Below are positions 12,517 to 25,729 of a stretch of DNA of 64,000 nt, piece by piece. This stretch comes from Bryum argenteum. Its lineage: Eukaryota > Streptophyta > Bryopsida > Bryales > Bryaceae. Where the stretch lies: NCBI GenBank assembly GCA_037043015.1, contig CM073325.1:8535001-8599000 (forward strand), read 5' to 3'. The position numbers were made by a program, and so were the translations under genes. Under the pieces are notes generated by a model that was not told the DNA's origin, ran no database searches, and worked only from the letters and a program-made list of their open reading frames with translations. How positions within the stretch are numbered: the stretch's first letter is position 1; every line of letters starts with the position of its first letter.

Positions 12517-12989
12517 GGCGAGGGGAATTGAAGTAATAGTCTCTTGTAGCTTGAATTTAAAGCGAGAAGCAGTCTTCGAAGCGCTCCTATCATCAACCCT
12601 CAAACGCCCAAGTTTGTCGTATAATACTGAAAATCACACTGTAGATCACATTCGTCGGCGTGTGGCTTGCTTGAGGGTTTAAGGGTCAACTGTGTCATTG
12701 AATTTGACTCTGAAAAAGCACAAATTTATGCTTCCCGGATCTGATGTTCGAGAACATCTCCATTAATCCATCTGGTAAACATCTTCTTCGATCTTCATTC
12801 CCCTATTTTCCGTTTTGCTTACCTACCGCTGCAGAGATTCGCCATGTAGCAAACCACTATAGCAAGTTGATAGAATGTCTAAGCTTCTCTAGAAATTAAT
12901 TGAGAAACCCGATTCTTAAACTGTAAGGACTCCGACAGCAGTTTCAATTTGACTTCTTTGCTACCAACATTTGTTTCCTTCTGCAGGTT

Positions 12990-13098
12990 ATGAATCTAGA
13001 GGACAGGAGCTGTTCGGCTGTTTGGCCATTGACAGGCGCTAGAAAACTTCAAAATACTTTGTCGGGGCGCCAGATGATCAGGGACAGTGTGAGGTGAT
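12990..13098 (+). other. Upstream ORF in the leader of fucosyltransferase copy 1
   Basis: A short frame starting MNLEDRSCSAVW lies 12 codons or so before the main ATG region, just after a splice-acceptor-like CTTCTGCAG at 12978-12986. Copy 3 keeps a corresponding frame (26210-26299, MNPEDRRCSAVW). In copy 2 the matching ATG at 19578 is in frame with the main protein as written. It may be a real translational control element or simply an untranslated leader. Confidence 0.35.
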
Positions 13099-13109
13099 TT
13101 TGCGAGCAA

Positions 13110-15675
13110 ATGTGTTGCGAATCTGAACACAAAATGGACACACAGTACAGTAAAGCGTCACTGCCACTGCACACAGGGAGGAGGATGGTATGTTACTCTC
13201 CTCGATTCATGATCGGCTGCTCAAAGAATACAAATGTGTTCAGAGTTGGGATGATAATATTATTTGGGCTCTCCGTCCTCTTCGTTCCACTCTCCTTGAC
13301 ATTCACTTCAGCTCTTCGCCAGCGCTTAATCGAACCTTCATTGATTGCTGCTCGAGGTACGGCTCCTTTACCAGTAGCTACTACCCTGACTCTCAAATTT
13401 TGGAACAATGTCGATAGCATCGAACTTTCAGAAAGAGTAGGTTGCATTTCTCTTTGGATATCGAATAGGGCTACAACGAGCTGCGCATGTGAGCTTCAAA
13501 GCGGGTTTCGTACACTTGCAGGAAACAGCGCGCATTCGAGGAGGATGATGCCGGACAAGTCGTGGGGTGGCTTGTCACTTGCACCGGAGTATAGAGAGAC
13601 CACAGTTGCTGTGAGCCTGAGCGAGCTAGACGAGTCTTTAGGTGGCTTATTACTTGCACCTGAGGTGAAAGGGACCACAATTGCTGTGGAGAGCGAGCCA
13701 GACGAGACATTGGGTGGCTCGTCACTTGCACCGGAGTTTGAAGGGATCACAATTGCTGCGGGGAGCGAGCCAGACGAGAATGTGGGTGACTCATCACACT
13801 CACCGGAGGTAGAAGAGACCATACCTGAAGTGAGGAGCGAGCCAGACGAGACTTGGGGTGGCTCATCACATCCATCGGAGGTTGAAGAAACTACACAGGA
13901 GGTGAGGAGCGAACCGGTCGAGACTTCGGGTGGCTCATCACATTCATCGGAGGTAGAAGAGAGTACACACCAAGTGAGGAGCGAGGACGAGACTTTGGAT
14001 GGTTCATCTCGGTCACGATATGTGGAAAAGACCACACATGAAGTGAGGACCGAGTTAGACAAGACTTTTAATGGCTCCTTACTTGCAGCCCCGGAGGTTA
14101 AAGAGGTCACACCTACCGTAAGGAGCGAGCTAGATGCGACATTAGTTGGCTTATTACTTGCACCGGAGGCTTTCAATGACACAAAGTGTATCAGCAGATC
14201 GGAAGAATATTTGCTGGCGAGACCGTCGGCGACAAGCCCTCATCGTACCTGATTACGAAGCTTCGTGAGTACGAGGTTCGTCATCGGAAGTGTGCTCAAG
14301 AGGTTCACAACTTCAACCCTAGCATCGATGCTACGGAGCAAGAATTTGGAGGGTGCCAGTTTATCGTGTGGACTGGTATGTCAGTCGGCTTGGGGAACCG
14401 AATAATGACCCTTGTATCCGCATTTGTATATGCACTCTTGACGGACAGGGTGCTTCTCACACAACGAACCGTGGACAATGACGAGCTCTTCTCGCGAACC
14501 CTTTCCCCGGGTACATCCCCGGCCGCTCCCGAAGCTTTCCCAGATGAGTGGATGACAGAACTGAACTCGAGCTCGTCGTGTAGGTTCGGGATCTTGATAC
14601 GAAATGGCACCTTCACGTCTTCTCACGATGGTTATGCATATCTCAACCTGATGCACGACTATGACACCGATGACAAGCGGTTTTTCTGTCCTCGTAGTCA
14701 AGCCTACTTGACCAACTTTCCTTGGCTGTTCTTGAGGTCGAACCAGTATTTTCTTCCGGGACTCCATTTTGTGCCTGAGTTTCAAGAAGAGCTCGACAAG
14801 CTGTTCCCGGATCGCGAGTCGGTGTTCCATCATATCGTCCGCTACCTACTTCACCCCTCCGACTGTTTGGAAAAGAATATCAAGCTTTTATGATTCGAAA
14901 TCGCGAGCGCCCAACATAAAGTGGGCCTCCAAATTCGGATCTTCGGATCTTTCAATCGACGACTATCTTAGATTCGGTAAGCGCTACTCAAATGTTGTTT
15001 CTCTTCATTACCTTTTCTATTTTGACTTGTGTGAGTGTTCTCAATTATATAATGTCGTTTCGAAAGCTGACAGTTATGTACGTCGCAGGTGTTCTCATGT
15101 GTACTTGACAACAAGCTGCTGCCGAACGTGACGATGAGCGCAGTCGACAATGTTGACAAATCTCAAAGGACGAGTTCCATCTCCGTCTTGGTTGCATCTC
15201 TCCACGAGATCTTTTACAAAGGTTTAAGAGGATACTATCGGAATCATACGACGAAAGAGACGGGCGTGATTGGGCGTGTATACAAAGAAGCCATGAGGAG
15301 GAGCAATATCCGAAGTCGGTAGACCATGATAAGAAGGCATTAGTTGACATGTACCTTCTCTCGTTTAGCGACACACTCGTAACAAGTGCGTGGTCCACTT
15401 TTGGGTACGTATCCCAAGGGATCTCGGGAGCGACTTCGTGGATTCTCACCAAGATTGAAGATGAGGAGGCGGCGTTTGCAAAGCAACAAGGTCAGTGTAT
15501 TCATGCATCATCAATCGAGCCTTGTTTCCATGCTGCTCCGGTCATGGATTGTGATAACAAAGGCTGGGGTCTCAACCCCGGTGAAATGTATCCTCACATT
15601 CAATACTGTGAGGATATTCCCTGGGGAATCAAAATCATGAACAAACCCAGGGTGACCTTCGAAACAGGTCCGTGA
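13110..15675 (+). CDS. GT37 fucosyltransferase, copy 1 (frameshifted as written)
   Basis: Same gene as copy 3, likely an alpha-1,2-fucosyltransferase of family GT37 acting on cell-wall glycans in the Golgi. By homology the exons are 13110-13356, 13522-14976 and 15089-15675. The type II membrane anchor (VGMIILFGLSVLFVPLSLTF), the 24-aa stem repeats, GLGNR and TSAWSTFGYVSQG are all present. The frame breaks at about 14213-14235, after 14861, near 14955, and at 15253-15310 where a stop follows. Stem units 3 and 4 differ in sequence from those of copies 2 and 3, which looks like true divergence. The frame breaks, in contrast, sit at CAG/CTG positions and may be consensus errors. Its upstream DNA is unique, so it may be the ancestral locus. 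Confidence 0.8.
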
Positions 15676-17270
15676 AACTTTTTACGAAACGAACATCTTC
15701 GCATGTCCAGGCAATGCATAACATGCTTATCACAGTCACCAACTCTTTCGGGAGATTGATGTACCCTTCTACGATTACGAAGTGTGTTCTAGATCTCCAG
15801 GACTGGCGCGGCTGAAAGCAAAGCAGAAACAGCTACAGCCCCTATACATTATTGAGACTTGAGAGAAAACAGTTTGCGGCAGAAGGTGTGTGCAACGAGT
15901 GTTACTTCACCTTCATTCATAGCTGATTCTACATGTCAAATCGTAGAACCTGGCTCCGGATTCTTTCAACAGAGATTTATTGTCCTGATGTAAAATAGAG
16001 ATAGGAATTTTGCTTCTATCATCACTTCTTGCTACAAGAAGATTCATTGTTATGATTTAGTTTCTCTGACTACCTTTTGTGCAATGCTTTTGTGCATGCT
16101 AAAATTTTCTTTCAGGTTTAAAAATCTTCTTTTGGTCACCTTCATGTTTGGATGCTTACAAAAGTAATTTCAAAAGAGATCATGGTCGATGATGGTTACT
16201 AATTACCTTTTTATTGATAAATCAGAAGGGTCCTATAGACACCTGGGAAGTTACTCTGAGTAGTAATAGACTCACAATTATTTTTTATTTTGTGATTTAT
16301 AGCTGCAAGTGAGGAGTTTAAGATTTCTGAGGTACGAGAGTAAATGTGTGTTCTGCATTATGGTTTTTATTTTGTAATGTGGGTTGTTTTTTAGTCATCA
16401 TTGTCGATGTTACAATTATTTGATGCACATTGCGTATTGAGGTATTAGTTGGTGTATTGTGATCCTCTCAAATGGTCATATTCATTAAATCGATACATTT
16501 TGAAGTCTTAGTTTAGTTTGGAATTGTTAAAAGTACAAGAGGAATAAAGGAAAAACACAACATTATGTTATTTGCATAAAGTAGCTAAGTTCTAGTCCCA
16601 AAAACCTCATATGTATTGATTCATTGGATATTGCCTTTCAAGGTGGTTGTTCCTCCCACTATGCTTAAGACGTGTTCTATACTTAATTCACAGAGTTCTC
16701 ATGTCTATGCATGTTTACTATGTTAGAAACTGAATTCAGTCAGATTTTCTTACTTTGTTATGATTATTTTGTACCAACTTGTTGAAAATAAAAATGACCC
16801 TTGTTTGGGTGAATGTAACTAGTCTGATGGGAATGCTCTAACTTCCAATTTGTCAACATGGTAAGATTTTTGGTACTAAGAGTTTAAATGCAAAAGGAAA
16901 AAAAAATATATGCACCATTGTAGAGTCCATGGATAAACAATGTAAAAGAATTTGTCTAAAAATAAGGGACTCTAAAAATATGAATTTGGCTAAGGATTTG
17001 ACTAACCTCCCAACTCCACCTTGGAGACTTCCTCTCTACAAAGACCTAAACTCCCTCCACCGTAGAAAAACACCATAATTTGCTAAAAATGGTTGATTTT
17101 GTAATGGTTTAGACAACTCATTAATATAGTTAGATATGGTTTGGATGGTCTGGATTACTCATTAATATTAAATCTTGTGAGACGGGTGTTTGAACCAAAT
17201 CATGGTGTTTTCGTGAGACGGAAGGAGTATAATTTAACGACGTTTCCTTTCAACTTCAAAACTTAACCTC
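15676..17270 (+). other. 3' flank of fucosyltransferase copy 1
   Basis: AT-rich DNA with no further gene. It should contain the 3' UTR and terminator. Units 2 and 3 carry near-identical sequence at 22275-23880 and 28902-30500. A phrase GTGAGACGG...GTGAGACGGAAGGAGTATAA near its end (about 17177-17232) precedes the putative promoter or leader of the C2-type unit. Confidence 0.5.
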
Positions 17271-19104
17271 TCACGAAATGGAAAAAGAAAAGGAAAGACA
17301 AAGACAAAGAAGAGAAAGAAAATGGCAAAGCCAAGGAAAAAGAAGAAGGCAACGGAAAGAGAAGAAACGAAAAAGACAAAGAAAAGCAATCACCATCTGC
17401 GTTTCTTTATCGCTACCCCCTCTTTCTTTTTCACCCTTCAGGGGTAAAGCCATCCAGTCATCATCTCGCACCTCTCGGGCCGTAACGACCGACGGACAAG
17501 GACGAAGAAGCTCTCAATAGACTGCCGCCAGAGTCTCCGTCATTCCGCGTGCGACCCTCCATGGCGAAGAACGCCGAGTCCAACAGACTTGGCGGTATCT
17601 ACGCAGACATCTACACTACTTGTCGTAGACTACACCACACTCTGATCCTACTTATAGTCTCAGACTAAACCTCCATCCAATCCAATTCAACAACACCGAC
17701 AGAGTAGAATCCACGCGGGTCCGTCGTACATTCGATTCTTTGCCCGATCCGGTCGCAGATGCAGCGCCCTTGACGGTAGGAGTTGACAATTTCAGCACTC
17801 TTCCCTTGCGTTGGCTTCCCCCATCATCACACTCCCGATCTACTACGGACAACATCTGCCCACTGCGGACAAATCGCATTGCAACCGCCCGTACCTTCCT
17901 CACCGTAAGCTTACCTCTTGTTCGCCTCGAGTATTGGTGAGAAGCAAATTGAGATGCGTTGCAACACGTGATAAAGCTAAGCGAGTGGACTTTTAGAAGA
18001 GAGTGAACGTTTTAAGTTGAGAATAGATTGAATTGCTACGGACGTCATTTTCCTCTACGTGTTGCGCTGCGGAGGTTCCACTTTCTTGATCGCCGATCGC
18101 TTGGCTCAAGTCGGGCTCGTTTTCGAGGAATGACCTTGTGATTTGCCTACGAAGGACATGAGAAAGCAAAGCGAGTGAATTTTTTTAATTTGAGGAACCG
18201 GCTTTCTATTTTCGTGTACGGGCGGTGGAGTTGATGTTTTCTCGTCGCGCATTATTCCTATGATAAGATTCCTCTCAGAGCGGAGAACATTTCCTCTGCG
18301 GAGACAGTTAATTGCCACCGTTCCTCGATCGCTTGAGTTAGTTGTTTGTTGTCGATCTTGGCTCGTGTTCGGGTGATGGTTTTGTGATTTGCGTAGCATT
18401 ACATGAACAATGGGATTGAGTTGCGTGAGCAGCGCATGAAACATCAAATGAGGGAGATTTTTGTGTGAGAGATGGGCTTTCTTTCCTCGGTGTGAACATT
18501 TTCAATCGTGAGTCATTTTAAAGAATAGATTGTATTACGGCGGACTTTTTTTTAACTGTGTTTTTTTCCAAGGAGAGAAATGATTTCCACTATTTTCTAG
18601 ATCGTTGTAAGCTCCGAGTTCGGGTTTCGTGTACATACTATCAATTCTGGCTCGTTTTAGAGTGATCTTTGCAATATAAGGAAAAGCAAAAAGAGTGACG
18701 ATGTTCATGTTAGGATGTTAGGATGTTAAGATGTTACGTTGAGTCAACTTTCTTGTTCTTAAGGATTACGCATTTCATGTTGGGCATTTTTCTTATAAAT
18801 TGATGTTTCGGGCACCGATTTGGTTGCGGCGTCTCAGAAGGTGGGTCGACTTTATTAGTTGCTTTTCACAAATGCATCCGCCATCTCTCCTCATCGCTTT
18901 AAAATGAAACTCTCGATTATTGAGATGAGTTTGGTGCGTGGGAGATGTGATTGCGATGTACCTTGATTCTTTGTATATTATTGACGAAAAGCTTAGGAGA
19001 GAGAGTTGCATGGACATCTCATGGATTTCGGCGACATACTGTTTGTCTGTCTGTCGGCCCTCGCCTTGTCGGAAAATGGCTTACGCAAAGAACAAAGGGG
19101 CCTT
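17230..19104 (+). promoter_or_regulatory. Duplicated upstream/leader DNA of the C2 gene, unit 1 copy
   Basis: This segment is the counterpart of 30455-32339, which in unit 3 lies directly upstream of the C2 gene. It includes a purine-rich stretch from 17278 and a conserved donor-like GTAAGCTTACC at about 17905. Short frames here (for example from ATG 17278) change frame between copies, so I treat them as non-coding. In unit 1 it ends up upstream of fucosyltransferase copy 2. Confidence 0.45.
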
Positions 19105-19577
19105 GGCGAGGGGAATTGAAGTAATAGTCTCTTGTAGCTTGAATTTAAAGCGAAGCGCCTTTGAAGCGCTCCTATCATCAACCCTCAAACGCCCAAGTTT
19201 GTCATATAATACTGAAAATCACACTGTAGATCACATTCGTCGGTGTGTGGCTTGCTTGAGGGTTTAAGGGTCAACTGTATCATTGAATTTGACTCTGAAA
19301 ATGCGCAGATTTATGCTTCCCGGATCAAGTTCGAGAACATCTCCATTAATCCATCCGTAAACATCTTCTTCGATCTTCATTCCCCTATTTTCCGTTTTGC
19401 TTACCTACTACCGCAGAGATTCGCCATGTAGCAAACCACTATAGCAAGTTGATAGAATGTCTAAGCTTCCCGGATTGGAATATCAATTGAGAAACCCGAT
19501 TCTTAAACCGTGAGGCCTCCGACAAAGAGCTTTCAATTTGATTTCTTAGCTACCAACATTTGTTTCCTTCCGCAGTT

Positions 19578-22274
19578 ATGAATCCGGAGGACAAAGTATT
19601 TGTCGGGTGTTTGGTCATTGACAGCGCCGAAACTTGTATTTACAAATACTTTGTCGGGGCCTTTGATGATCGGGGACAACGTGAGGTGATTTGCGAGCAA
19701 ATGTGTTGCGAATTTAAACACAAAATGGACACACAAGACAAGAAAGCGTCACTGCACCGCCGTTGCACACAGGGGAGGAGGATGGTTTGTTACTTTCCTC
19801 GATTCATGATCGGGTGCTCAAAGAATACAAATGTGTTCAGAGTTGGGATGATAATATTATTTGGGCTTTCCGTCCTCTTTGTTCCACTCTCCTTGACATT
19901 CACTTGACTCTTCGCGGTAACTTGATCGAACCCTCATTGATCGCCGCCGAGGTATGGCTCCTTTACCAGCCGGGCCGCCACCCTGACTCTCAAATTTTGG
20001 AACAATGTCGATAGCTAGCATCGAGCTTTCCGAAAGAGTAGGTTGCATTTCTCTTCGAAATCGAGTAGGGCTACAATGAGGTACGCATGTGAGCCTTAAA
20101 GTCGCTTTCATACACTTGCAGAAAAAACAACGCGCATTCGAGGAGGATGATGCCGACGAGTCGTGGGGTGGCCTCGTCACTTGCACCGAGTATAAAGCGA
20201 CCACAGTTGTTGGGAGGAGCGAGCCAAACGAGTCTTTAGGTGGCTTATTACTTGCACCTGAGGTGAGAGGGACCACAATTGCTGTGGGGAGCGAGCCAGA
20301 CGAGAATTTGGGTGGTTCATCACAAACACCGGAGGTAGAAAAGATCACACAGGAGGTGAGGAGCGAACCGGACGAAACTTCGGGTAGGTCATCACATTCA
20401 CCGGAGGTACAAGAGACCACACCTGAAGTGAGGAGCGAGCCAGACGAGACTTGGGGTGGCTCATCACATCCATCGGAGGTTGAAGAAACTACACAGGAGG
20501 TGAGGAGCGAACCGGTCGAGACTTCGGGTGGCTCATCACATTCATCGGAGGTAGAAGAGAGTACACACCAAGTGAGGAGCGAGGACGAGACTTTGGATGG
20601 TTCATCTCGGTCACGATATGTGGAAAAGACCACACATGAAGTGAGGACCGAGTTAGACAAGACTTTTAATGGCTCCTTACTTGCAGCCCCGGAGGTTAAA
20701 GAGGTCACACCTACCGTAAGGAGCGAGCTAGATGCGACATTAGTTGGCTTATTACTTGCACCGGAGGCTTTCAATGACACAAAGTGTATCAGCAGATCGG
20801 AAGAATATTTGCTGCGGAGACCGTCGGCGCACAAGCCCTCATCGTACCTGATTACGAAGCTTCGTGAGTACGAGGTTCGTCATCGGAAGTGTGCTCAAGA
20901 GGTTCACAACTTCAACCCTAGCATCGATGCTACGGAGCAAGAATTTGGAGGGTGCCAGTTTATCGTGTGGACTGGTATGTCAGTCGGCTTGGGGAACCGA
21001 ATAATGACCCTTGTATCCGCATTTGTATATGCACTCTTGACGGACAGGTGCTTCTCACACAACGAACCGTGGACAATGACGAGCTCTTCTGCGAACCCTT
21101 TCCCGGTACATCCTGGGCCGCTTCCCGAAGCTTTCCTGATGAGTGGATGACAGAATCAACTCGAGCTCGTCGTGTAGGTTCGGGATCTTGATACGAAATG
21201 GCACCTTCACGCGTCTTCTCACGATGGTTATGCATATCTCAACCTGATGCACGACTATGACACCGATGACAAAGCGGTTTTTCTCATCCTCGTAGTCAAG
21301 CCTACTTGACCAACTTTCCTTGGCTGTTCTTGAGGTCGAACCAGTATTTTCTTCCGGGACTCCATTTTGTGCCTGAGTTTCAAGAAGAGCTCGACAAGCT
21401 GTTCCCGGATCGCGAGTCGGTGTTCCATCATATCGTCCGCTACCTACTTCACCCCTCCGACTGCTTTTGGAAAAGAATATCAAGCTTTTATGATTCGAAT
21501 CGCGAGCGCCCAACATAAAGTGGGCCTCCAAATTCGGATCTTCGGATCTTTCAATCTGACGACTATCTTAGATTCGGTAAGCGCTACTCGGGCTGTTGTT
21601 TCTCTTCATTACCTTTTCTATTTTGACTTGTGTGAGTGTTCTCAATTATATAATGTCGTTTCGAAAGTCGATTGATTATGTACGCCGCAGTGTTCTCATG
21701 TGTACTTGACAACAAGCTGCTGCCGAACGTGACGATGAGCGCAGTCGACAATGTTGACAAATCTCAAAGGACGAGTTCCATCTCCGTCTTGGTTGCATCT
21801 CTCCACGAGATCTTTTACAAAGGTTTAAGAGGATACTATCGGAATCATACGACAGCAGACGGGCAGCAGTTGGGCGTGTATACAGCAAGCCATGAGGAGG
21901 AGCAATATCTGAAGTCGGTAGACCATGATAAGAAGGCATTAGTTGACATGTACCTTCTCTCGTTTAGCGACACACTCGTAACAAGTGCGTGGTCCACTTT
22001 TGGGTACGTATCCCAAGGGATCTCGGGAGCGACTTCGTGGATTCTCACCAAGATTGAAGATGAGGAGGCGGCGTTTGCAAAGCAACAAGGTCAGTGTATT
22101 CATGCATCATCAATCGAGCCTTGTTTCCATGCTGCTCCGGTCATGGATTGTGATAACAAAGGCTGGGGTCTCAACCCCGGTGAAATGTATCCTCACATTC
22201 AATACTGTGAGGATATTCCCTGGGGAATCAAAATCATGAACAAACCCAGGGTGACCTTCGAAACAGGTCCGTGA
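19578..22274 (+). CDS. GT37 fucosyltransferase, copy 2 (many frameshifts as written)
   Basis: Second tandem copy. Homologous exons are about 19701-19951, 20122-21576 and 21691-22274; an upstream ATG at 19578 is in frame here but not in the other copies. The stem repeats and the catalytic domain are recognisable throughout. As written it is broken by several indels: in and after exon 1, around 20105-20180, at about 21047, between 21105 and 21300, near 21470-21510 and at the start of exon 3. Exon 3 then reads cleanly and its protein matches copy 3. Almost every break replaces a CAG or CTG found in the other copies, so it may be an intact gene with consensus errors. If the breaks are real it is a pseudogene. 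Confidence 0.75.
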
Positions 22275-23880
22275 AACTTTTTACGAAACGAACATCTTCG
22301 CATGTCCAGGCAATGCATAACATGCTTATCACAGTCACCAACTCTTTCGGGAGATTGATGTACCCTTCTACGATTACGAAGTGTGTTCTAGATCTCCAGG
22401 ACTGGCGCGGCTGAAAGCAAAGCAGAAACAGCTACAGCCCCTATACATTATTGAGACTTGAGAGAAAACAGTTTGCGGCAGAAGGTGTGTGCACGCAACG
22501 AGTGTTACTTCACCTTCATTCATAGCTGATTCTACATGTCAAATCGTAGAACCTGGCTCCGGATTCTTTCAACAGAGATTTATTGTCCTGATGTAAAATA
22601 GAGATAGGAATTTTGCTTCTATCATCACTTCTTGCTACAAGAAGATTCATTGTTATGATTTAGTTTCTCTGACTACCTTTTGTGCAATGCTTTTGTGCAT
22701 GCTAAAATTTTCTTTCAGGTTTAAAAATCTTCTTTTGGTCACCTTCATGTTTGGATGCTTACAAAAGTAATTTCAAAAGAGATCATGGTCGATGATGGTT
22801 ACTAATTACCTTTTTATTGATAAATCAGAAGGGTCCTATAGACACCTGGGAAGTTACTCTGAGTAGTAATAGACTCACAATTATTTTTTATTTTGTGATT
22901 TATAGCTGCAAGTGAGGAGTTTAAGATTTCTGAGGTACGAGAGTAAATGTGTGTTCTGCATTATGGTTTTTATTTTGTAATGTGGGTTGTTTTTTAGTCA
23001 TCATTGTCGATGTTACAATTATTTGATGCACATTGCGTATTGAGGTATTAGTTGGTGTATTGTGATCCTCTCAAATGGTCATATTCATTAAATCGATACA
23101 TTTTGAAGTCTTAGTTTAGTTTGGAATTGTTAAAAGTACAAGAGGAATAAAGGAAAAACACAACATTATGTTATTTGCATAAAGTAGCTAAGTTCTAGTC
23201 CCAAAAACCTCATATGTATTGATTCATTGGATATTGCCTTTCAAGGTGGTTGTTCCTCCCACTATGCTTAAGACGTGTTCTATACTTAATTCACAGAGTT
23301 CTCATGTCTATGCATGTTTACTATGTTAGAAACTGAATTCAGTCAGATTTTCTTACTTTGTTATGATTATTTTGTACCAACTTGTTGAAAATAAAAATGA
23401 CCCTTGTTTGGGTGAATGTAACTAGTCTGATGGGAATGCTCTAACTTCCAATTTGTCAACATGGTAAGATTTTTGGTACTAAGAGTTTAAATGCAAAAGG
23501 AAAAAAAAAAATATATGCACCATTGTAGAGTCCATGGATAAACAATGTAAAAGAATTTGTCTAAAAATAAGGGACTCTAAAAATATGAATTTGGCTAAGG
23601 ATTTGACTAACCTCCCAACTCCACCTTGGAGACTTCCTCTCTACAAAGACCTAAACTCCCTCCACCGTAGAAAAACACCATAATTTGCTAAAAATGGTTG
23701 ATTTTGTAATGGTTTAGACAACTCATTAATATAGTTAGATATGGTTTGGATGGTCTGGATTACTCATTAATATTAAATCTTGTGAGACGGGTGTTTGAAC
23801 CAAATCATGGTGTTTTCGTGAGACGGAAGGAGTATAATTTAACGACGTTTCCTTTCAACTTCAAAACTTAACCTCTCACG
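22275..23880 (+). other. 3' flank of fucosyltransferase copy 2
   Basis: Near-identical to 15676-17270. No gene is seen. Confidence 0.5.
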
Positions 23881-25729
23881 AAATGGAAAAAGAAAAGGAA
23901 AGACAAAGACAAAGAAGAGAAAGAAAATGGCAAAGCCAAGGAAAGAAGAAGGCAACGGAAAGAGAAGAAACGAAAAAGACAAAGAAAAGCAATCACCATC
24001 TGCGTTTCTTTATCGCTACCCCTCTTTCTTTTTCACCCTTCGCGGTAAAAGCCATCCAGGTCATCATCTCGCACCTCTCGGGCCGTAACGACCGACGGAC
24101 AAGGACGAAGAAGCTCTCAATAGACCTGCCAGAGTCTCCGTCATTCCGCGTGCGACCCTCCCATGGCGCGACAACGCCGAGTCCAACAGACTTGGCGGTA
24201 TCTACGCAGACATCTACACTACTTGTCGTAGACTACACCACACTCTACAAATCCTACTTATAGTCCGTACTAAACCTCCATCCAATCCAATTCAACAACA
24301 CCGACAGAGTAGAATCCACGCGGGTCCGTCGTACATTCGATTCTTTGCCCGATCCGGTCGCAGAGATGCGGCGCCCTTGACGGTAGGAGTTGACAATTTC
24401 CAAAGACTCTTCCCTTGCGTTGGCTTCCCCCTCCATCACACTCCCGATCTACTACGGACAACATCTGCAGCTGCGGACAAATCGCATTGCAACCGCCCGT
24501 ACCTTCCTCACTTTGTAAGCTTACCTCTTGTTCGCCTCGTAGTATTGGTGAGAAGCAAATTGAGATGCGTTGCAACACGTGATAAAGCTAAGCGAGTGGA
24601 CTTTTAGAAGAGAGTGAACGTTTTAAGTTGAGAATAGATTGAATTGCTACGGACGTCATTTTCCTCTACGTGTTGCGCGCTGAGGAGGTTCCACTTTCTT
24701 GATCGCCGATCGCTTGGCTCAAGTCGGGCTCGTTTTCGAGGAATGACCTTGTGATTTGCCTACGAAGGACATGAGAAAGCAAAGCGAGTGAATTTTTTTA
24801 ATTTGAGGAACCGGCTTTCTATTTTCGTCTGGCTGAGCGGTGGAGTTGATGTTTTCTCGTCGCGCATTATTCCTATGATAAGATTCCTCTCAGAGCGGAG
24901 AACATTTCTCTGCGGAGACAGATTAATTGCCACCGTTCCCTCGATCGCTGCTTGAGTTAGTTGTTTGTTGTCGATCTTGGCTCGTGTTCGTGATGGTTTT
25001 GTGATTTGCGTAGCATTACATGAACAAGATGGAGATTGAGTTGCGTAGCGGCGCATGAAACATCAAATGAGGGAGATTTTTGTGTGAGAGATGGGCTTTC
25101 TTTCCTCGGTGTGAACATTTTCAATCGTGAGTCATTTTAAAGAATAGATTGTATTACGGCGGACTTTTTTTTAACTTTGTGTTTTCACTTGCGGAGAGAA
25201 ATGATTTCCACTATTTTCTAGATCGCCGTAAGCTCCGAGTTCGGGTTTCGTGTACATACTATCAATTCTCGCTCGTTTTAGAGTGATCTTTGCAATATAA
25301 GGAAAAGCAAAAAGAGTGACGATGTTCATGTTAGGATGTTAGGATGTTAAGATGTTCTACGTTGAGTCAACTTTCTTGTTCTTAAGGATTACGCATTTCA
25401 TGTTGGGCATTTTTCTTATAAATTGATGTTTCGGGCACCGATTTGGTTGCGGCGTCTCAGTAAAGGTGGGTCGACTTTATTAGTTGCTTTTCACGACCAT
25501 CCGCCATCTCTCCTCATCGCTTTAAAATGAAACTCTCGATTATTGAGATGAGTTTGGTGCAATGGGAGATGTGATTACGACAGTACCGCTTGATTCTTTG
25601 TATATTATTGACGAAAAGCTTAGGAGAGAGAGTTGCATGGACATCTCATGGATTTCGGGCGACAGCTGTTTGTCTGTCTGTCGGCCCTCAGCTTGTCGGA
25701 AAATGGCTTACGCAAAGAACAGTGGCCTT
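23840..25729 (+). promoter_or_regulatory. Duplicated upstream/leader DNA of the C2 gene, unit 2 copy
   Basis: Second copy of the segment at 17230-19104, with donor-like GTAAGCTTACC at about 24516. It lies upstream of fucosyltransferase copy 3, so that gene could use promoter elements of the C2 gene. Confidence 0.45.

Noticed and set aside
13193-14182. Long minus-strand frames opposite the fucosyltransferase stem (also 19857-20834 and 26736-27461)
   Set aside because: They are antisense reflections of the 72-bp coding repeats; the plus strand has the anchor, repeats and GT37 motifs.
17278-17520. Basic MEKEKERQRQRRERK frame repeated in all three units (also 23883 and 30506)
   Set aside because: The frame after the first 30 codons differs between units and the segment lies in upstream/leader DNA of the C2 gene; a purine-rich leader explains it. 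Kept only as part of the regulatory segment.
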